Assembly (NCBI GenBank): GCA_902362455.1
Contig: CABIWJ010000005.1
Coordinates: 1-64,000 of the forward strand
DNA length: 64,000 bases
Direction of reading: 5' to 3'
Source: Eubacteriaceae bacterium
GTDB lineage: Bacteria; Bacillota; Clostridia; Lachnospirales; Lachnospiraceae
Positions 27,201 to 35,125 of this stretch are shown piece by piece. Positions within the stretch are counted from its first letter, which is position 1. Every line of letters starts with the position of its first letter. A program made the translations under genes and the position numbers. The notes under the pieces were generated by a model that did not search any database, was not told the DNA's origin, and saw only the letters and a program-made list of their open reading frames with translations.

Positions 27201-30200
27201 TATGAAGACAGAGATTATTTAAAAGAGAATAAGAATTATTGGAATGATAGTGTAAGACCTGTGTTTACAAGTAAGTACAGAGCTTTGGCAGGTGCAGCAG
27301 GTTCAAGGTACAAGTTACAGAATAATGCTTATCCATATTCCGATCCTTTAGTTACTGATGATGGAAAAGTAATGATATATCTGTCAGATATGGGAAGTAT
27401 GGATACTGATGATACAAGAGTTGCATATGCAGTTAAACATGGTAATACATATAAGATGGGTACAGATAGTGATACTCATGCAGCAATAGATGATAATGGT
27501 TATGGTGACAACCAGGCAGCGCTCGCAGGTAATGGTGACTTTGCTGTAGCAGCATGGACTAGAAGCGATAAAGAAATTAAGAAAGACGAGGGTTCTGTAT
27601 TAACATACAGTGACCAGATGGTAATGATGAATGGTACTGAAATATACGCTTCTATATATGATGGTAACACATGGCAGACTACTAAGTTAAGTGATAATAA
27701 CACACCTGATTTATCACCTGTAGTAGCAACTAATGGTAAGACAGGCAGTGAAGCAAGAGCAGTCATTGCATGGCGTGCGGTAACACCGGCATCTAGTGAA
27801 GAGAATATTACGGAATTTACAAAAGATACAATATTATACAGAGTATATGACGGAAGCACATGGAGTAAAGAAGATACTCTCTATAATGGTACCTCAGGTT
27901 CAGTAAAAGCATTAGTTGCATCTATGCTTTCAGATGGAACTGCTGCAGTTGCATATACATTAGATGAAGATGGTTCTGATGATACTATTACTGACAGAGA
28001 GATTTATTATGCAGTAATAGATAATACAAACTTCAATGTAAAACGTAATGTAAGAGCTACAACAGATTCATATTTAGATGAGAATCCTAATCTTACAAAG
28101 GTTACATTCCCGGCAGATAATAAAGAGCATTTTGTATTAGGCTGGTATACTGAACAGAGTGTTGCTAAAGATGCAGCAGATAAGATGAGTACAAGTGAAG
28201 CTGGTAATGATACGGAGGATACAAGTGAAACTGTAGCAGACATCAGATTTATGGATTTCGATGAAAATGGAATAACAGGAACACGTATGCCTGATTCCAT
28301 AAGTTCGGTAGCTGGTTCCGGCGAAGTATCTATTACTTCTGATTTCAGATTTACAAAGGGTGCTGAAAGCATCGATGATTTATCAATTATATGGGTAGAA
28401 CGAGCTGATGAAGTTAAGACAGATGATGATACTGAACTCTATACTGAAAAGGACGTATTAAAAGCTGTTAAGTTCTATACATATGGTGAGAATAAAGAGA
28501 TTGTACGTTATACAGGAAGTCTTGATATAGCAGAAATGTCAGACGGAACACTTGCAGATAATTTCGATACTTATGTGGGTGGTTCAGGAAATGTTAATGC
28601 AGTTATTCTTGGAACAACTTATGATTCAAGTAAAACTAAGACTGAAACAGGAGAATTAGTAAGTGGAGAAACTGTAAGTTATGAAGTTCCAAGCAGCATT
28701 ACTTCTATATATCTTACATCAAAGACATATGAGAATGAGATTTCAGTAGAAAATGCACTTGCCGATTATGATACTGTTAAACTTGGTGCAACTACACAGG
28801 TACAGTTCAGTGTGAAGAATAACGGAACAGATGCAGTTAATGAAGTAAAGATACAGGTTGGTGATACAGATACGACTTATACTGATATTAACTTATTGCC
28901 TGGAGAAAGTTATACATTTACAGCAGACTATCAGGTTCCGGAGGATAAAGTGGAAGATGTTAATTATAAGGTAGAAGCTGTATTCAGTAATGGAGACAGC
29001 AAAGCTTATAGCGATGTCATATATATGGATATACCTGATTTGAAGATTACTAAGGCAGAGATTGTCAAAGAGGAATCAGGAAAGCGTACCATTCAGGTTA
29101 AGTTAGCAAATACATTAGATGCTTCACTAAGAAATGGTAACCGAAAGGTTAAGATAAGTTTCTATAATGATGCAACTTATGAAGAAGAGATACCTGAGAA
29201 ATATATAAGTCCTATTATCATTTCTTCAGATGATGAATTAAAGATGATAGACGAGGGCGGATATAGCGGACAGGCTGTATTCGATGTAGCCTCTTATATA
29301 TCAGAAGCAAATGGTTCAAAACAGGAGATAAGTGATAACGGCATTAATGTGTATATAAAGGCTGAGATTATGGAAACTGACGATAAAGGCGAACTATCTG
29401 CCAGAACAGAACCTGTAAGTTCAGATAACTATTCATATGTAACTTGTGAGAACTTAAAGACACGTACAGGTAAGGACGTAAGTATCACAAGTGATTTCCG
29501 TGTTGATGATGATAAGACAACAGTTTCAGTAAATGTACAGAATAATCGTCTTACTAAGACTACAACGGGAAATCTTATGGTAACATTACTTGATGCTGAT
29601 GGTAATGTAATAGAGGTTAAACAGACTTATAATAAGAAAAATAAAAATAATGGACTTATCACATTAGATGGTGAGGAAATATTAGAAAATAAGATATTTA
29701 CATTCGATAAGGCAGGAAGTGATGTAATTGTTACATATTCAGATGTTATTAATGCAGATGATGAGGACAGTAATGCAGAACTTGCAGAATTAAATGTAAG
29801 TGGAATTGCAGGTATTACACTTGATAAGTTTGTTAAGAATGAAGACGGAGATTACTACTATATAGTTGATGCGAAAGATGTGTCTAACATATCTATAGCA
29901 GCTCAGGCAAAGAGTGCATCAGCAAAAGTTACTTTAGCAGGTAAGACAGATGATAAAGCAAATAATATACTTGCTGAAACAGTAGATATGACTCCGGGAA
30001 GTACTGAAAAGATTAAGATTACAGTTACTTCGGCAGATGGAAGTGCAACAGTTAATTATATTCTTACAATTATAAATGGAACAGATGGTTATGTGTCGAT
30101 AGACGATATGTCTAAGACATATGATGGCAATCCTGTTGAGACGACATTTACAACGAAGAATAATACAGATGGTGACAGAGTTACTATAGAGTATAAGAAA

Positions 30201-32573
30201 CAGGGTGAATCAGATGACAGCTACACTAAGACGGCACCAGCAGATGCAGGCGAATATGTAGTCAGAGTGACTGTGGAAGCTGATGATACTCATACAAAGG
30301 CTCAGAATACTGCTATGTTTATGATAAGAAATGCAGCACGTACATTACCGGAACTTACTGCTGTTGACGAAACTATATGTGATAAGGCAGATGGAAGTAT
30401 AACAGGTATTACTACTGAAATGGAATGGCGTGTGAAACCTGATTCTGAGGATGCATCTGAAGTAACTAATCCGTTCAAGGCGGTTACAGATGCAAATATG
30501 AAATTTGCAGCAGGAACATATGAAATCCGTTATATTGAGAAGAAGAATTATGACACACCACCTGCAGCGGAAGTTACAATTAAGGCAGGACGTAAATTAA
30601 ACATAACAATACCTGGTGAACAGACTGGATATAATATATCTGTCAGCGATAAAGAGGTAAGCTATAATGGAAGTGTCACTCTTACATATGCAACAGGTAT
30701 GGGATATACTGAGACACCGGACTTTGCTATAAAAGTAAATGGAGAGGCTGTTACTTCGTTAAATGTTGATACATCAACAAATAAAAAGACATATACAATT
30801 AATAACATACAAAATGATATAGACATTACCGTTGAGGGTGTAGAGGATACGACAGCACCTAAGGGTGAAATAAAGGTATCAACTAACAGATGGAAGAAAT
30901 TCGTAAATACAGTTACATTAGGAATATTCTTCAAGAAAGAGCAGACAGTTACCATAACTTCACAGGACAAAGGCAGCGGAATGGATTCAACTAAATATTA
31001 CGTTTCTAATAAAGCATTAGATTTACAATATGTTGAAGAATTAGACGATAGTGCATGGAAGACTTACAAAGAATTTAATATTAAACCAAATGGTAAATAT
31101 ATCATCTATGCTAAATTGACAGATAAAGCCGGAAATATAAATTATATTTCAACGGATGGAATGGTAATTAAAGATACCAAACCTGAGATAACTGGTTTAG
31201 AAGAAGGCAAGACATACTGTATAAAAGCAATATTTACTGTAAGTGATGAATATTTAGATACTGTGACAGATACGTTGACAGACGAAAATGGACAGGTAAT
31301 ATCAGAAGAAGTAATGACAGGTCATTTCTATGCTGATGATGTGAAAGAATATACGTTAACACCTGGACATCATAAGATAGTAGCAACAGATAAAGCCGGA
31401 AACAGCACAATCGTTAATGTAACAGTAAATGCAGAACATACATATGGAAACTGGATACATAATGACGATGATACACATACCAGATATTGTACTGCTGATT
31501 GTAGTGGCTTTGAAACAGAGAATTGTAATGGTACAGGAGCTACATACTTCAAGCGGGCAATATGTTCGGGTTGTGGAAGTGAATATGGTGACTTAATTAG
31601 TGACATAACAGCACCAACAGGTGAGATTAAAGTCGCAGACAATAAATGGGATAGTCTTCTAAATGGAATAACATTTAAAACATTCTATAAAGAGTCACAG
31701 ACAGTAACCATAACAGCTACAGATGACAGTTATAGTCATGAGGGTTACACAGATGATAAACAGGTTAAAATTCAGTATTATATATCTAACGAAGATAAGG
31801 CATTAACTTTATCAGAATTGGATAATATAGAATTTACAGACTACACAGGTGGATTTGATATTAGTTCATTTAATAAATATGTTATTTATGCTAAGTTTAC
31901 AGACCATGCAGGAAATGTTACATATATTTCAACAGATGGAATGTTAATTAAAGATATTAAACCTGAGATAACAGGTATAGAAGATGGCAAGACATATTGT
32001 GAAAAAGCAGTATTTACTGTAAGTGATGAATATTTAGATGCTGTATCAGATGTGGTGACAGATGAAGATGGAAAGATAATATCAGAAACGTTATTAACTG
32101 CCATTGACGGTGTGTATACATTAGAAGCAGGAAATCACAAGATTACTCTTGCAGATAAAGCAGGAAATACAACTGTTATCAATGTAACTGTCGACAAAGA
32201 GCATACTATAAGTGACTGGATTATTGACAAAGAAGCTACTGTGTATGAAACTGGCAAACGTCATAAAGAGTGTACAGTATGTGGAAATGTTATGGTGACA
32301 GAAGATATAGATAAACTGGAAAAACCAACGGAAGAGGTTACAGAGAAACCAACAGAAAAGGAAACTGAAAAACCAACAGAAGAGGTTACAGAGAAGTCAA
32401 CAGAAAAAGTTACGGAAAAAGAAACAGAGAAACCTACAGTTACTACTAAACATAATGATAAATCAGCTAAGACAGCGGATTACACACCAATTGATATGAT
32501 GTTATTAATTATATTAGCAAGTGCAATTGTGGTAACAGTAAGTGCTGCAAAACGTAACAAGAAAAATTCATAA
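21219..32573 (+). CDS. Giant (3784-residue) multidomain surface protein
   Basis: The protein has a signal peptide (cleavage likely after VYA at 28) and a beta-rich extracellular body. Recognisable parts are a region of propeller-like strands (about 2030-2430), CARDB-like segments (about 2510-2700), a cadherin-like beta-sandwich (about 2850-2955), a YDG/MBG-type repeat starting at SKTYDGNPVETTF (about 2965), and two related Ig-like 'DTTAPKGEIKV' modules (about 3210 and 3463). A threonine/glutamate/proline stalk of EKPTE units precedes a C-terminal hydrophobic helix and basic tail. The sorting region reads SAKTADYTPI and not LPXTG. It is probably an adhesin or surface scaffold. GGAGG precedes the ATG. 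Confidence 0.8.
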   Translation: MKKIYKQLLAGLLAILMVFTSIGNNVYADILLDNGSEKNKEILSELEGIALLKDVLGEDVSDEDLQKYYEILQNYGLLDSDGSEIKNWDIWLDGKKVTLDEIKALLEDENCDLSHQLLVDGQAITLGDVKTMIEIEEYITYLKETYFTEHQWTGEQQANLKSLMAQIENSGITMVADNNTMVVNKAGISHSARVSVEAKILNDLEKEFVFNLTGAGAGQVVTFDAEVVAASQKIASVKAADGTEISGETTLTLTADDNGNASTKITVTLEALTDDYAQTTAKLVYYLKLGNIKNALFTDGTNSKDYMMVKSEGNRNFSEDNYKVQWGVEDNCYYVEDGWRLQNEEAIYLSTFAVGENSFKYGIADTISVVQYDSLNNIDTIKLHYGSNIDTSKGSIRYFAQVLDKNGNIILIWDRVLSTAIPEEYHMNMWGEENALITKCKISYDQFYVDGSNRYLKFGFSGNINRHGTSSEEIGGIPGVGLKLSDEKAPGVKSIEAAGENYYPGQVVPVKVTFTEPVDASTAVVKFNGEAAEYKAAEGSGYSNVLTFPYTVKEADNSELVISSISATDTSDLKLVDYNPGGDNSTGQKVDGVELAGVVGSHSITGISAKFKKTEINISVNILNDEERTQWLAGHMEATDDGFQINTDTLAVSIDGGKTLLPLKLAGETYVGQTVTASVDVGKNYEDTIKEHLIELYVNGELVIDKYSIVNQEAFVYIYPGDVNARLHIKDGNNNHIFENGNEPVIYIQDEMPTITADFTLNSGKEYTCGDTTSVTTASADGTFADETKDFAWQATTDGIVNIDVKPDGSAEIVPLKAGRVEICIIPRNAGKYQPWVGTKYDIYVAGDDDTPVDTGRDTAVLEFKPGFNPFIKIARDSYTVEDKHDLTIFWTSNLCEKNGSENTEFNVEIRDGKDDTKPVAYSTVVTGTADNPAGSVTIPGSVFEYYYDGKGSNEYKVTVSTKNLSSGVTYLDSVDVTVTSLPAEVSLGKLDSYYITDATKSVDINWSVKNLKKILSTDISDAIFNFRITKGTEDIVNYSSLENAEDNFSNAFDMLYWTGEAEGTYKLNIDDVVADSSDPASYRTAYTVTIQAKNNTDSTWSYDSFILYVYDADALKIMVDGKSADEITMSNIDEISKMSQDEILALKRDIYLKNIISVNYGEYAWTEVADQIEWSLSDKNVASLNYQQSTLYENIDKFSYVSYRPTTELGLSGLSYGITSVTAVHKLTGMSDTLKVNIETLRDKLYLFQTYPQAETTITYVNNNGEQKTATSDSTGAAAIFEKSGIASDVYFTTVKDGITYIGTIYNKEIATGESDWTKLSRYPQNNLQLRKMANAYVYVKDSDGNPYTGDVIVRGGVYINGEYNSAAKFEFDGSNIVKQSGAEDNIVTLGKNGKLSVNMDITQWGFENNLPESSDNISYIFQISTKDNKRYPILVKIDATQNEGKYINSGEAVINFRKNVSGEHNNYIANQTISYSEESVTDVVGYTGNIGPSDSTPEAILTTEVYWWGEDTEEMKKCIPDLQLVTDDGYKISDYDKQSEISSGIYEFSNIYRTEYKVSLNADTLEGFLPKGKKTGLVLNYYKDSKDGTLTRREELSFKLYNMLGMGRVEESKNLVEQLKTMGDSTGTSASDKVQTGDKFVTVALNLISGEKYTGANGNLFNLQIAPTSDPSKFLGLIECNVGNMESPINGGDDKDFKYKPGLSEMLAITSQKRFEKYVNEAKDTFKKGMAGKVGNGDKSFEFNGYLESLIYFDVDSDMWKIQILSGGFDAGGGFGYTWNWNTMVGFVPFTASLTIGSQVEISFDALAVSYNKYDDYSDYISNFNAKNGIANDYLTELRIYLYLKFFAGVGIDYSVVAFKLGIYGQISLDMRFDWLNRPYMYSDDGYVVNTADGYTNKDNHGKMNGQRFKIDGEIGLKLVIKILFIKYSKTLFSKSFNLMDKKTGEWKEIQDNWSKNQQAKNAAISELLGTNSISPVNVGGQGYYALNLAATYEDRDYLKENKNYWNDSVRPVFTSKYRALAGAAGSRYKLQNNAYPYSDPLVTDDGKVMIYLSDMGSMDTDDTRVAYAVKHGNTYKMGTDSDTHAAIDDNGYGDNQAALAGNGDFAVAAWTRSDKEIKKDEGSVLTYSDQMVMMNGTEIYASIYDGNTWQTTKLSDNNTPDLSPVVATNGKTGSEARAVIAWRAVTPASSEENITEFTKDTILYRVYDGSTWSKEDTLYNGTSGSVKALVASMLSDGTAAVAYTLDEDGSDDTITDREIYYAVIDNTNFNVKRNVRATTDSYLDENPNLTKVTFPADNKEHFVLGWYTEQSVAKDAADKMSTSEAGNDTEDTSETVADIRFMDFDENGITGTRMPDSISSVAGSGEVSITSDFRFTKGAESIDDLSIIWVERADEVKTDDDTELYTEKDVLKAVKFYTYGENKEIVRYTGSLDIAEMSDGTLADNFDTYVGGSGNVNAVILGTTYDSSKTKTETGELVSGETVSYEVPSSITSIYLTSKTYENEISVENALADYDTVKLGATTQVQFSVKNNGTDAVNEVKIQVGDTDTTYTDINLLPGESYTFTADYQVPEDKVEDVNYKVEAVFSNGDSKAYSDVIYMDIPDLKITKAEIVKEESGKRTIQVKLANTLDASLRNGNRKVKISFYNDATYEEEIPEKYISPIIISSDDELKMIDEGGYSGQAVFDVASYISEANGSKQEISDNGINVYIKAEIMETDDKGELSARTEPVSSDNYSYVTCENLKTRTGKDVSITSDFRVDDDKTTVSVNVQNNRLTKTTTGNLMVTLLDADGNVIEVKQTYNKKNKNNGLITLDGEEILENKIFTFDKAGSDVIVTYSDVINADDEDSNAELAELNVSGIAGITLDKFVKNEDGDYYYIVDAKDVSNISIAAQAKSASAKVTLAGKTDDKANNILAETVDMTPGSTEKIKITVTSADGSATVNYILTIINGTDGYVSIDDMSKTYDGNPVETTFTTKNNTDGDRVTIEYKKQGESDDSYTKTAPADAGEYVVRVTVEADDTHTKAQNTAMFMIRNAARTLPELTAVDETICDKADGSITGITTEMEWRVKPDSEDASEVTNPFKAVTDANMKFAAGTYEIRYIEKKNYDTPPAAEVTIKAGRKLNITIPGEQTGYNISVSDKEVSYNGSVTLTYATGMGYTETPDFAIKVNGEAVTSLNVDTSTNKKTYTINNIQNDIDITVEGVEDTTAPKGEIKVSTNRWKKFVNTVTLGIFFKKEQTVTITSQDKGSGMDSTKYYVSNKALDLQYVEELDDSAWKTYKEFNIKPNGKYIIYAKLTDKAGNINYISTDGMVIKDTKPEITGLEEGKTYCIKAIFTVSDEYLDTVTDTLTDENGQVISEEVMTGHFYADDVKEYTLTPGHHKIVATDKAGNSTIVNVTVNAEHTYGNWIHNDDDTHTRYCTADCSGFETENCNGTGATYFKRAICSGCGSEYGDLISDITAPTGEIKVADNKWDSLLNGITFKTFYKESQTVTITATDDSYSHEGYTDDKQVKIQYYISNEDKALTLSELDNIEFTDYTGGFDISSFNKYVIYAKFTDHAGNVTYISTDGMLIKDIKPEITGIEDGKTYCEKAVFTVSDEYLDAVSDVVTDEDGKIISETLLTAIDGVYTLEAGNHKITLADKAGNTTVINVTVDKEHTISDWIIDKEATVYETGKRHKECTVCGNVMVTEDIDKLEKPTEEVTEKPTEKETEKPTEEVTEKSTEKVTEKETEKPTVTTKHNDKSAKTADYTPIDMMLLIILASAIVVTVSAAKRNKKNS
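30848..32190 (+). repeat. Two-copy 780-bp internal repeat of Ig-like modules
   Basis: The segment beginning at about 30848 is repeated from about 31606. Corresponding bases at about 31169 and 31949 show the 780-bp period (for example AAACCTGAGATAAC in both copies). The copies are diverged but share long identical stretches such as TTTACTGTAAGTGATGAATA. An insertion with a CxxC-type module (FETENCNG, ICSGCGSEYG) follows the first copy. Confidence 0.7.
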
Positions 32574-32599
32574 TTATTTATTGTAATTATTAAATTAAT

Positions 32600-32633
32600 A
32601 GCCATATATCTTTCATGGATATATGGCTGTTAA
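32600..32633 (+). terminator. Terminator-like hairpin after the giant gene
   Basis: Perfect 11-base arms AGCCATATATC (32600-32610) and its complement (32618-32628) enclose a 7-base loop, 27 bases after the stop. The T-run after it is poor. Confidence 0.55.
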
Positions 32634-32694
32634 TGTATTAATCCCTATAAATTGCATATTATTTAATAATACACTACAATTTAAAATAAAATTC

Positions 32695-32722
32695 TTGCAA
32701 AATGGTATTGGTATGTTATAAT
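32695..32722 (+). promoter_or_regulatory. Promoter of the capsule/phosphocholine locus
   Basis: TTGCAA (32695-32700), a 16-base spacer and TATAAT (32717-32722) give a leader of more than 100 bases before cpsB. No JUMPstart or ops element was recognised in that leader. Confidence 0.65.
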
Positions 32723-32832
32723 CTGTAATTGTATGACTATTTGGAGGCATTTTTGCGTCTAAATGTAAAAAAATGTTAAAAATATGAAATTTAGCAGAAA
32801 GACTAGTGAAATTTAAAGAATAATATAATAAA

Positions 32833-33573
32833 ATGGAGGAAAGAAAGATTAACGGATATATAGATATTCATTGTCATATAATTCCTCACGTGGATGATGG
32901 GGCGAGAAGTTCTACACAGGCATTAAGAATGATAGATATAGCATACAGCAACGGGATTCGTGGAATGATTGCAACACCTCATTATGAAGTGGGAAAATAC
33001 GATGATAATAAAGAAGAAATTGAAAAGAATTTTGAAAAATTAAAGAATTTAGTTGCTAAGAAATATCCGGATTTTGAACTATATCTTGGCAATGAGATAT
33101 TTTACAGTTATGGTGTGGTAGATAATCTTGAAGAGGGTAGGATATTTACACTTGCAGATTCGGATTATGTGCTGGTTGAATTTTCACCAAATGACAAGTA
33201 TAAGTATATAAGCGAAAGCCTATATGAGCTGGTTAATAATGGATATACACCGGTTCTTGCACATTGTGAGAGATACGAAGAGGTTATGGCAGATATTGAA
33301 AATGTAGAACGGCTTGTTGATGCAGGTGTATACATTCAGATAAATGCACATACGATAGCAGGTAAATATGGCAGAGGTATTCGAAAAAAAGTACTTAAGA
33401 TGATTAAAAATGACTTAGTGCATTTTATTGGTACGGATACACATAGTGATGGTCATCGTTCGCCTGATTTGGAAGAATGTATAAAATATCTTATAAAGAA
33501 AACTGACGAGGAGACAGTGGAGAGACTTCTAAGTGTTAATCCGCGTAAGATCCTTGCGAAAGACTACATATAA
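32833..33573 (+). CDS. cpsB: CpsB/YwqE-type protein-tyrosine phosphatase (PHP family)
   Basis: The 246-residue PHP-fold phosphatase dephosphorylates the capsule tyrosine kinase CpsD. Metal ligands are visible in YIDIHCHIIPHVDDGARS (about 9-26), MIATPHY, LGNEI, LAHCERYE and IGTDTHSDGHRSP. It is the first gene of the polysaccharide locus and is followed by cpsC and cpsD. The start is unusual: the only ATG (32833) overlaps the binding site GGAGGAAAG, and the codon at the correct distance is ATT at 32848. The real N-terminus may therefore be INGYIDIHCH. Confidence 0.9.
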   Translation: MEERKINGYIDIHCHIIPHVDDGARSSTQALRMIDIAYSNGIRGMIATPHYEVGKYDDNKEEIEKNFEKLKNLVAKKYPDFELYLGNEIFYSYGVVDNLEEGRIFTLADSDYVLVEFSPNDKYKYISESLYELVNNGYTPVLAHCERYEEVMADIENVERLVDAGVYIQINAHTIAGKYGRGIRKKVLKMIKNDLVHFIGTDTHSDGHRSPDLEECIKYLIKKTDEETVERLLSVNPRKILAKDYI

Positions 33574-33593
33574 TAAAGGAGAGTTCAAGACTA

Positions 33594-34322
33594 ATGGAAA
33601 CAGAAAACAGAAACGGCGAAGTGGAAATTGATCTTAGAGATATATTTGCCATATTGATTAACAAACTTGCAATTATTGTATTAGCAGCTGTGCTTGGTGC
33701 AGCAGTTGCATTTACATTTACGAAATTTTTAGTCAGCCCTGTATATCAGGCAAGAACACAGGTATATGTTACAAATAATTCTTTGACAACAACAGATCAG
33801 ATTAAGGTTACAGATTTACAGTCAAGTAATTATCTTACTAAAGACTACATGATATTAGTAAAGAGTAATCCGGTACTGGATAAGGTGATTGCAGACTTGA
33901 ATCTTAAGATGTCAACATCTGCATTAGCTGGAAAGATACATGTAAGTACACCTACGGATACGCGAATTCTTACAATTGCTGCTAATGATAAAGATCCAAT
34001 GATGGCAAAGAAGATAGCTGATGCCGTAAGAGAAGCATCTAAGGCACAGATTCAGTCAGTTATGGGTATTGAGACAGTTAATACTGTAGAAGAAGCAAAA
34101 TTACCTGAGAGTCCGATAAGCCCTAATACTAAGATGAATACATTAATTGGTTTTATGTTAGGATTTGTAATTGCGATAGCAGTTATTATTATAAGATTTA
34201 TGTTAGATGATACTATCAAGGCACAGGAAGATGTTGAGAAATATCTTGGATTAAGTGTACTTGGTTTAATTCCTGAATTAGAGACAACTGATAGCAAGAA
34301 GAAAAAGAAAAAGAAGAAATAA
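33594..34322 (+). CDS. cpsC: CpsC/Wzz-type chain-length and kinase-activator protein
   Basis: The 242-residue membrane protein has an N-terminal membrane helix (about 23-45, LAIIVLAAVLGAAVAFTFTKF), an extracellular loop containing VYQARTQVYVTN, and a second helix (about 180-203). The PESPISPNTKMN motif just before the second helix is the signature of Wzz/CpsC proteins. It regulates polymer chain length and activates the partner kinase CpsD. The C-terminus ends in a run of eight lysines. It starts 20 bases after cpsB and is followed by cpsD. Confidence 0.92.
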   Translation: METENRNGEVEIDLRDIFAILINKLAIIVLAAVLGAAVAFTFTKFLVSPVYQARTQVYVTNNSLTTTDQIKVTDLQSSNYLTKDYMILVKSNPVLDKVIADLNLKMSTSALAGKIHVSTPTDTRILTIAANDKDPMMAKKIADAVREASKAQIQSVMGIETVNTVEEAKLPESPISPNTKMNTLIGFMLGFVIAIAVIIIRFMLDDTIKAQEDVEKYLGLSVLGLIPELETTDSKKKKKKKK

Positions 34323-34360
34323 TAAAGAATAAATAAGAAATAACAGAAACGAGGAAATGT

Positions 34361-35092
34361 ATGTTAAACATAAATATTGATAAATTAAAGAAATTAGATA
34401 ACAGTTCCAATGAAGCATATAAGAGATTAAGAACAAATGTACAGTTCTGTGGTAGTGATGTAAAAGTTATTGCACTTACAAGTACAATTCCTAATGAGGG
34501 AAAATCAAGTGTATCTTTTAATCTTGCAGCTTCAATTGCAGAGTCAGGCAAGAAGGTAATATTTATAGATGCCGACCTTAGAAAGTCAGTTTTAGTTGGA
34601 CGTTACAAGATTAACAAAGCTGTAAAAGGTTTTACACATTATTTATCAGGAGTAAATGCATTTGATGAAGTTGTATATTCTACAAATGTGGAGAATTTAC
34701 ATGTAGTATTCTCAGGTCCGGTTCCACCAAACCCAGCAGAATTACTTGGTAATAAATATTTTAAGACATTAATTAAACAGTTAAGACAGACATATGATTA
34801 TGTTATTATAGATACTCCGCCTATCGGAAGTGTTATTGATGCAGCTATCATAGCGCAGGAATGTGATGGCGTAGTTATGGTAGTAGCAGCAGGTGAGATA
34901 AGCTATAAACTTGTCCAGAAGACAAAAGCACAGTTAGAGAAAGCGGATTGTAAGATATTAGGCGTAGTTCTTAATAAAGTTCCTACTGGTAAAGGTGGAT
35001 ATTATGGCAAATACTATGGACACTATGGACACTATGGTGAATATGGTAATTATGGTAACTACGGAAACTATGGACAAAGTGCAAAGAAATAG
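34361..35092 (+). CDS. cpsD: CpsD/CapB-type bacterial tyrosine kinase
   Basis: This 243-residue BY-kinase phosphorylates its own tyrosine tail and controls capsule assembly with CpsC and CpsB. Walker A is STIPNEGKSS (41-50), Walker A' is VIFIDADLR, and Walker B is VIIDTPP. The C-terminal tail holds tandem YG units (YYGKYYGHYGHYGEYGNYGN), which is the autophosphorylation cluster and appears expanded by repetition of 12-base units around 35013-35080. It lies in the standard cpsB-C-D order. Confidence 0.93.
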   Translation: MLNINIDKLKKLDNSSNEAYKRLRTNVQFCGSDVKVIALTSTIPNEGKSSVSFNLAASIAESGKKVIFIDADLRKSVLVGRYKINKAVKGFTHYLSGVNAFDEVVYSTNVENLHVVFSGPVPPNPAELLGNKYFKTLIKQLRQTYDYVIIDTPPIGSVIDAAIIAQECDGVVMVVAAGEISYKLVQKTKAQLEKADCKILGVVLNKVPTGKGGYYGKYYGHYGHYGEYGNYGNYGNYGQSAKK

Positions 35093-35125
35093 ATATTTAA
35101 TATCTGTTTTAGGACGGAGTAATGT

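Noticed and set aside
32440..32573. LPXTG sortase signal in the giant protein
   Set aside because: The sequence reads SAKTADYTPI; it cannot be called LPXTG without knowledge of the host sortases.
32723..32832. JUMPstart/ops or LoaP-type antitermination site in the capsule leader
   Set aside because: No GGCGGTAG core or characteristic hairpin was found; only a short GGAGGC motif is present.
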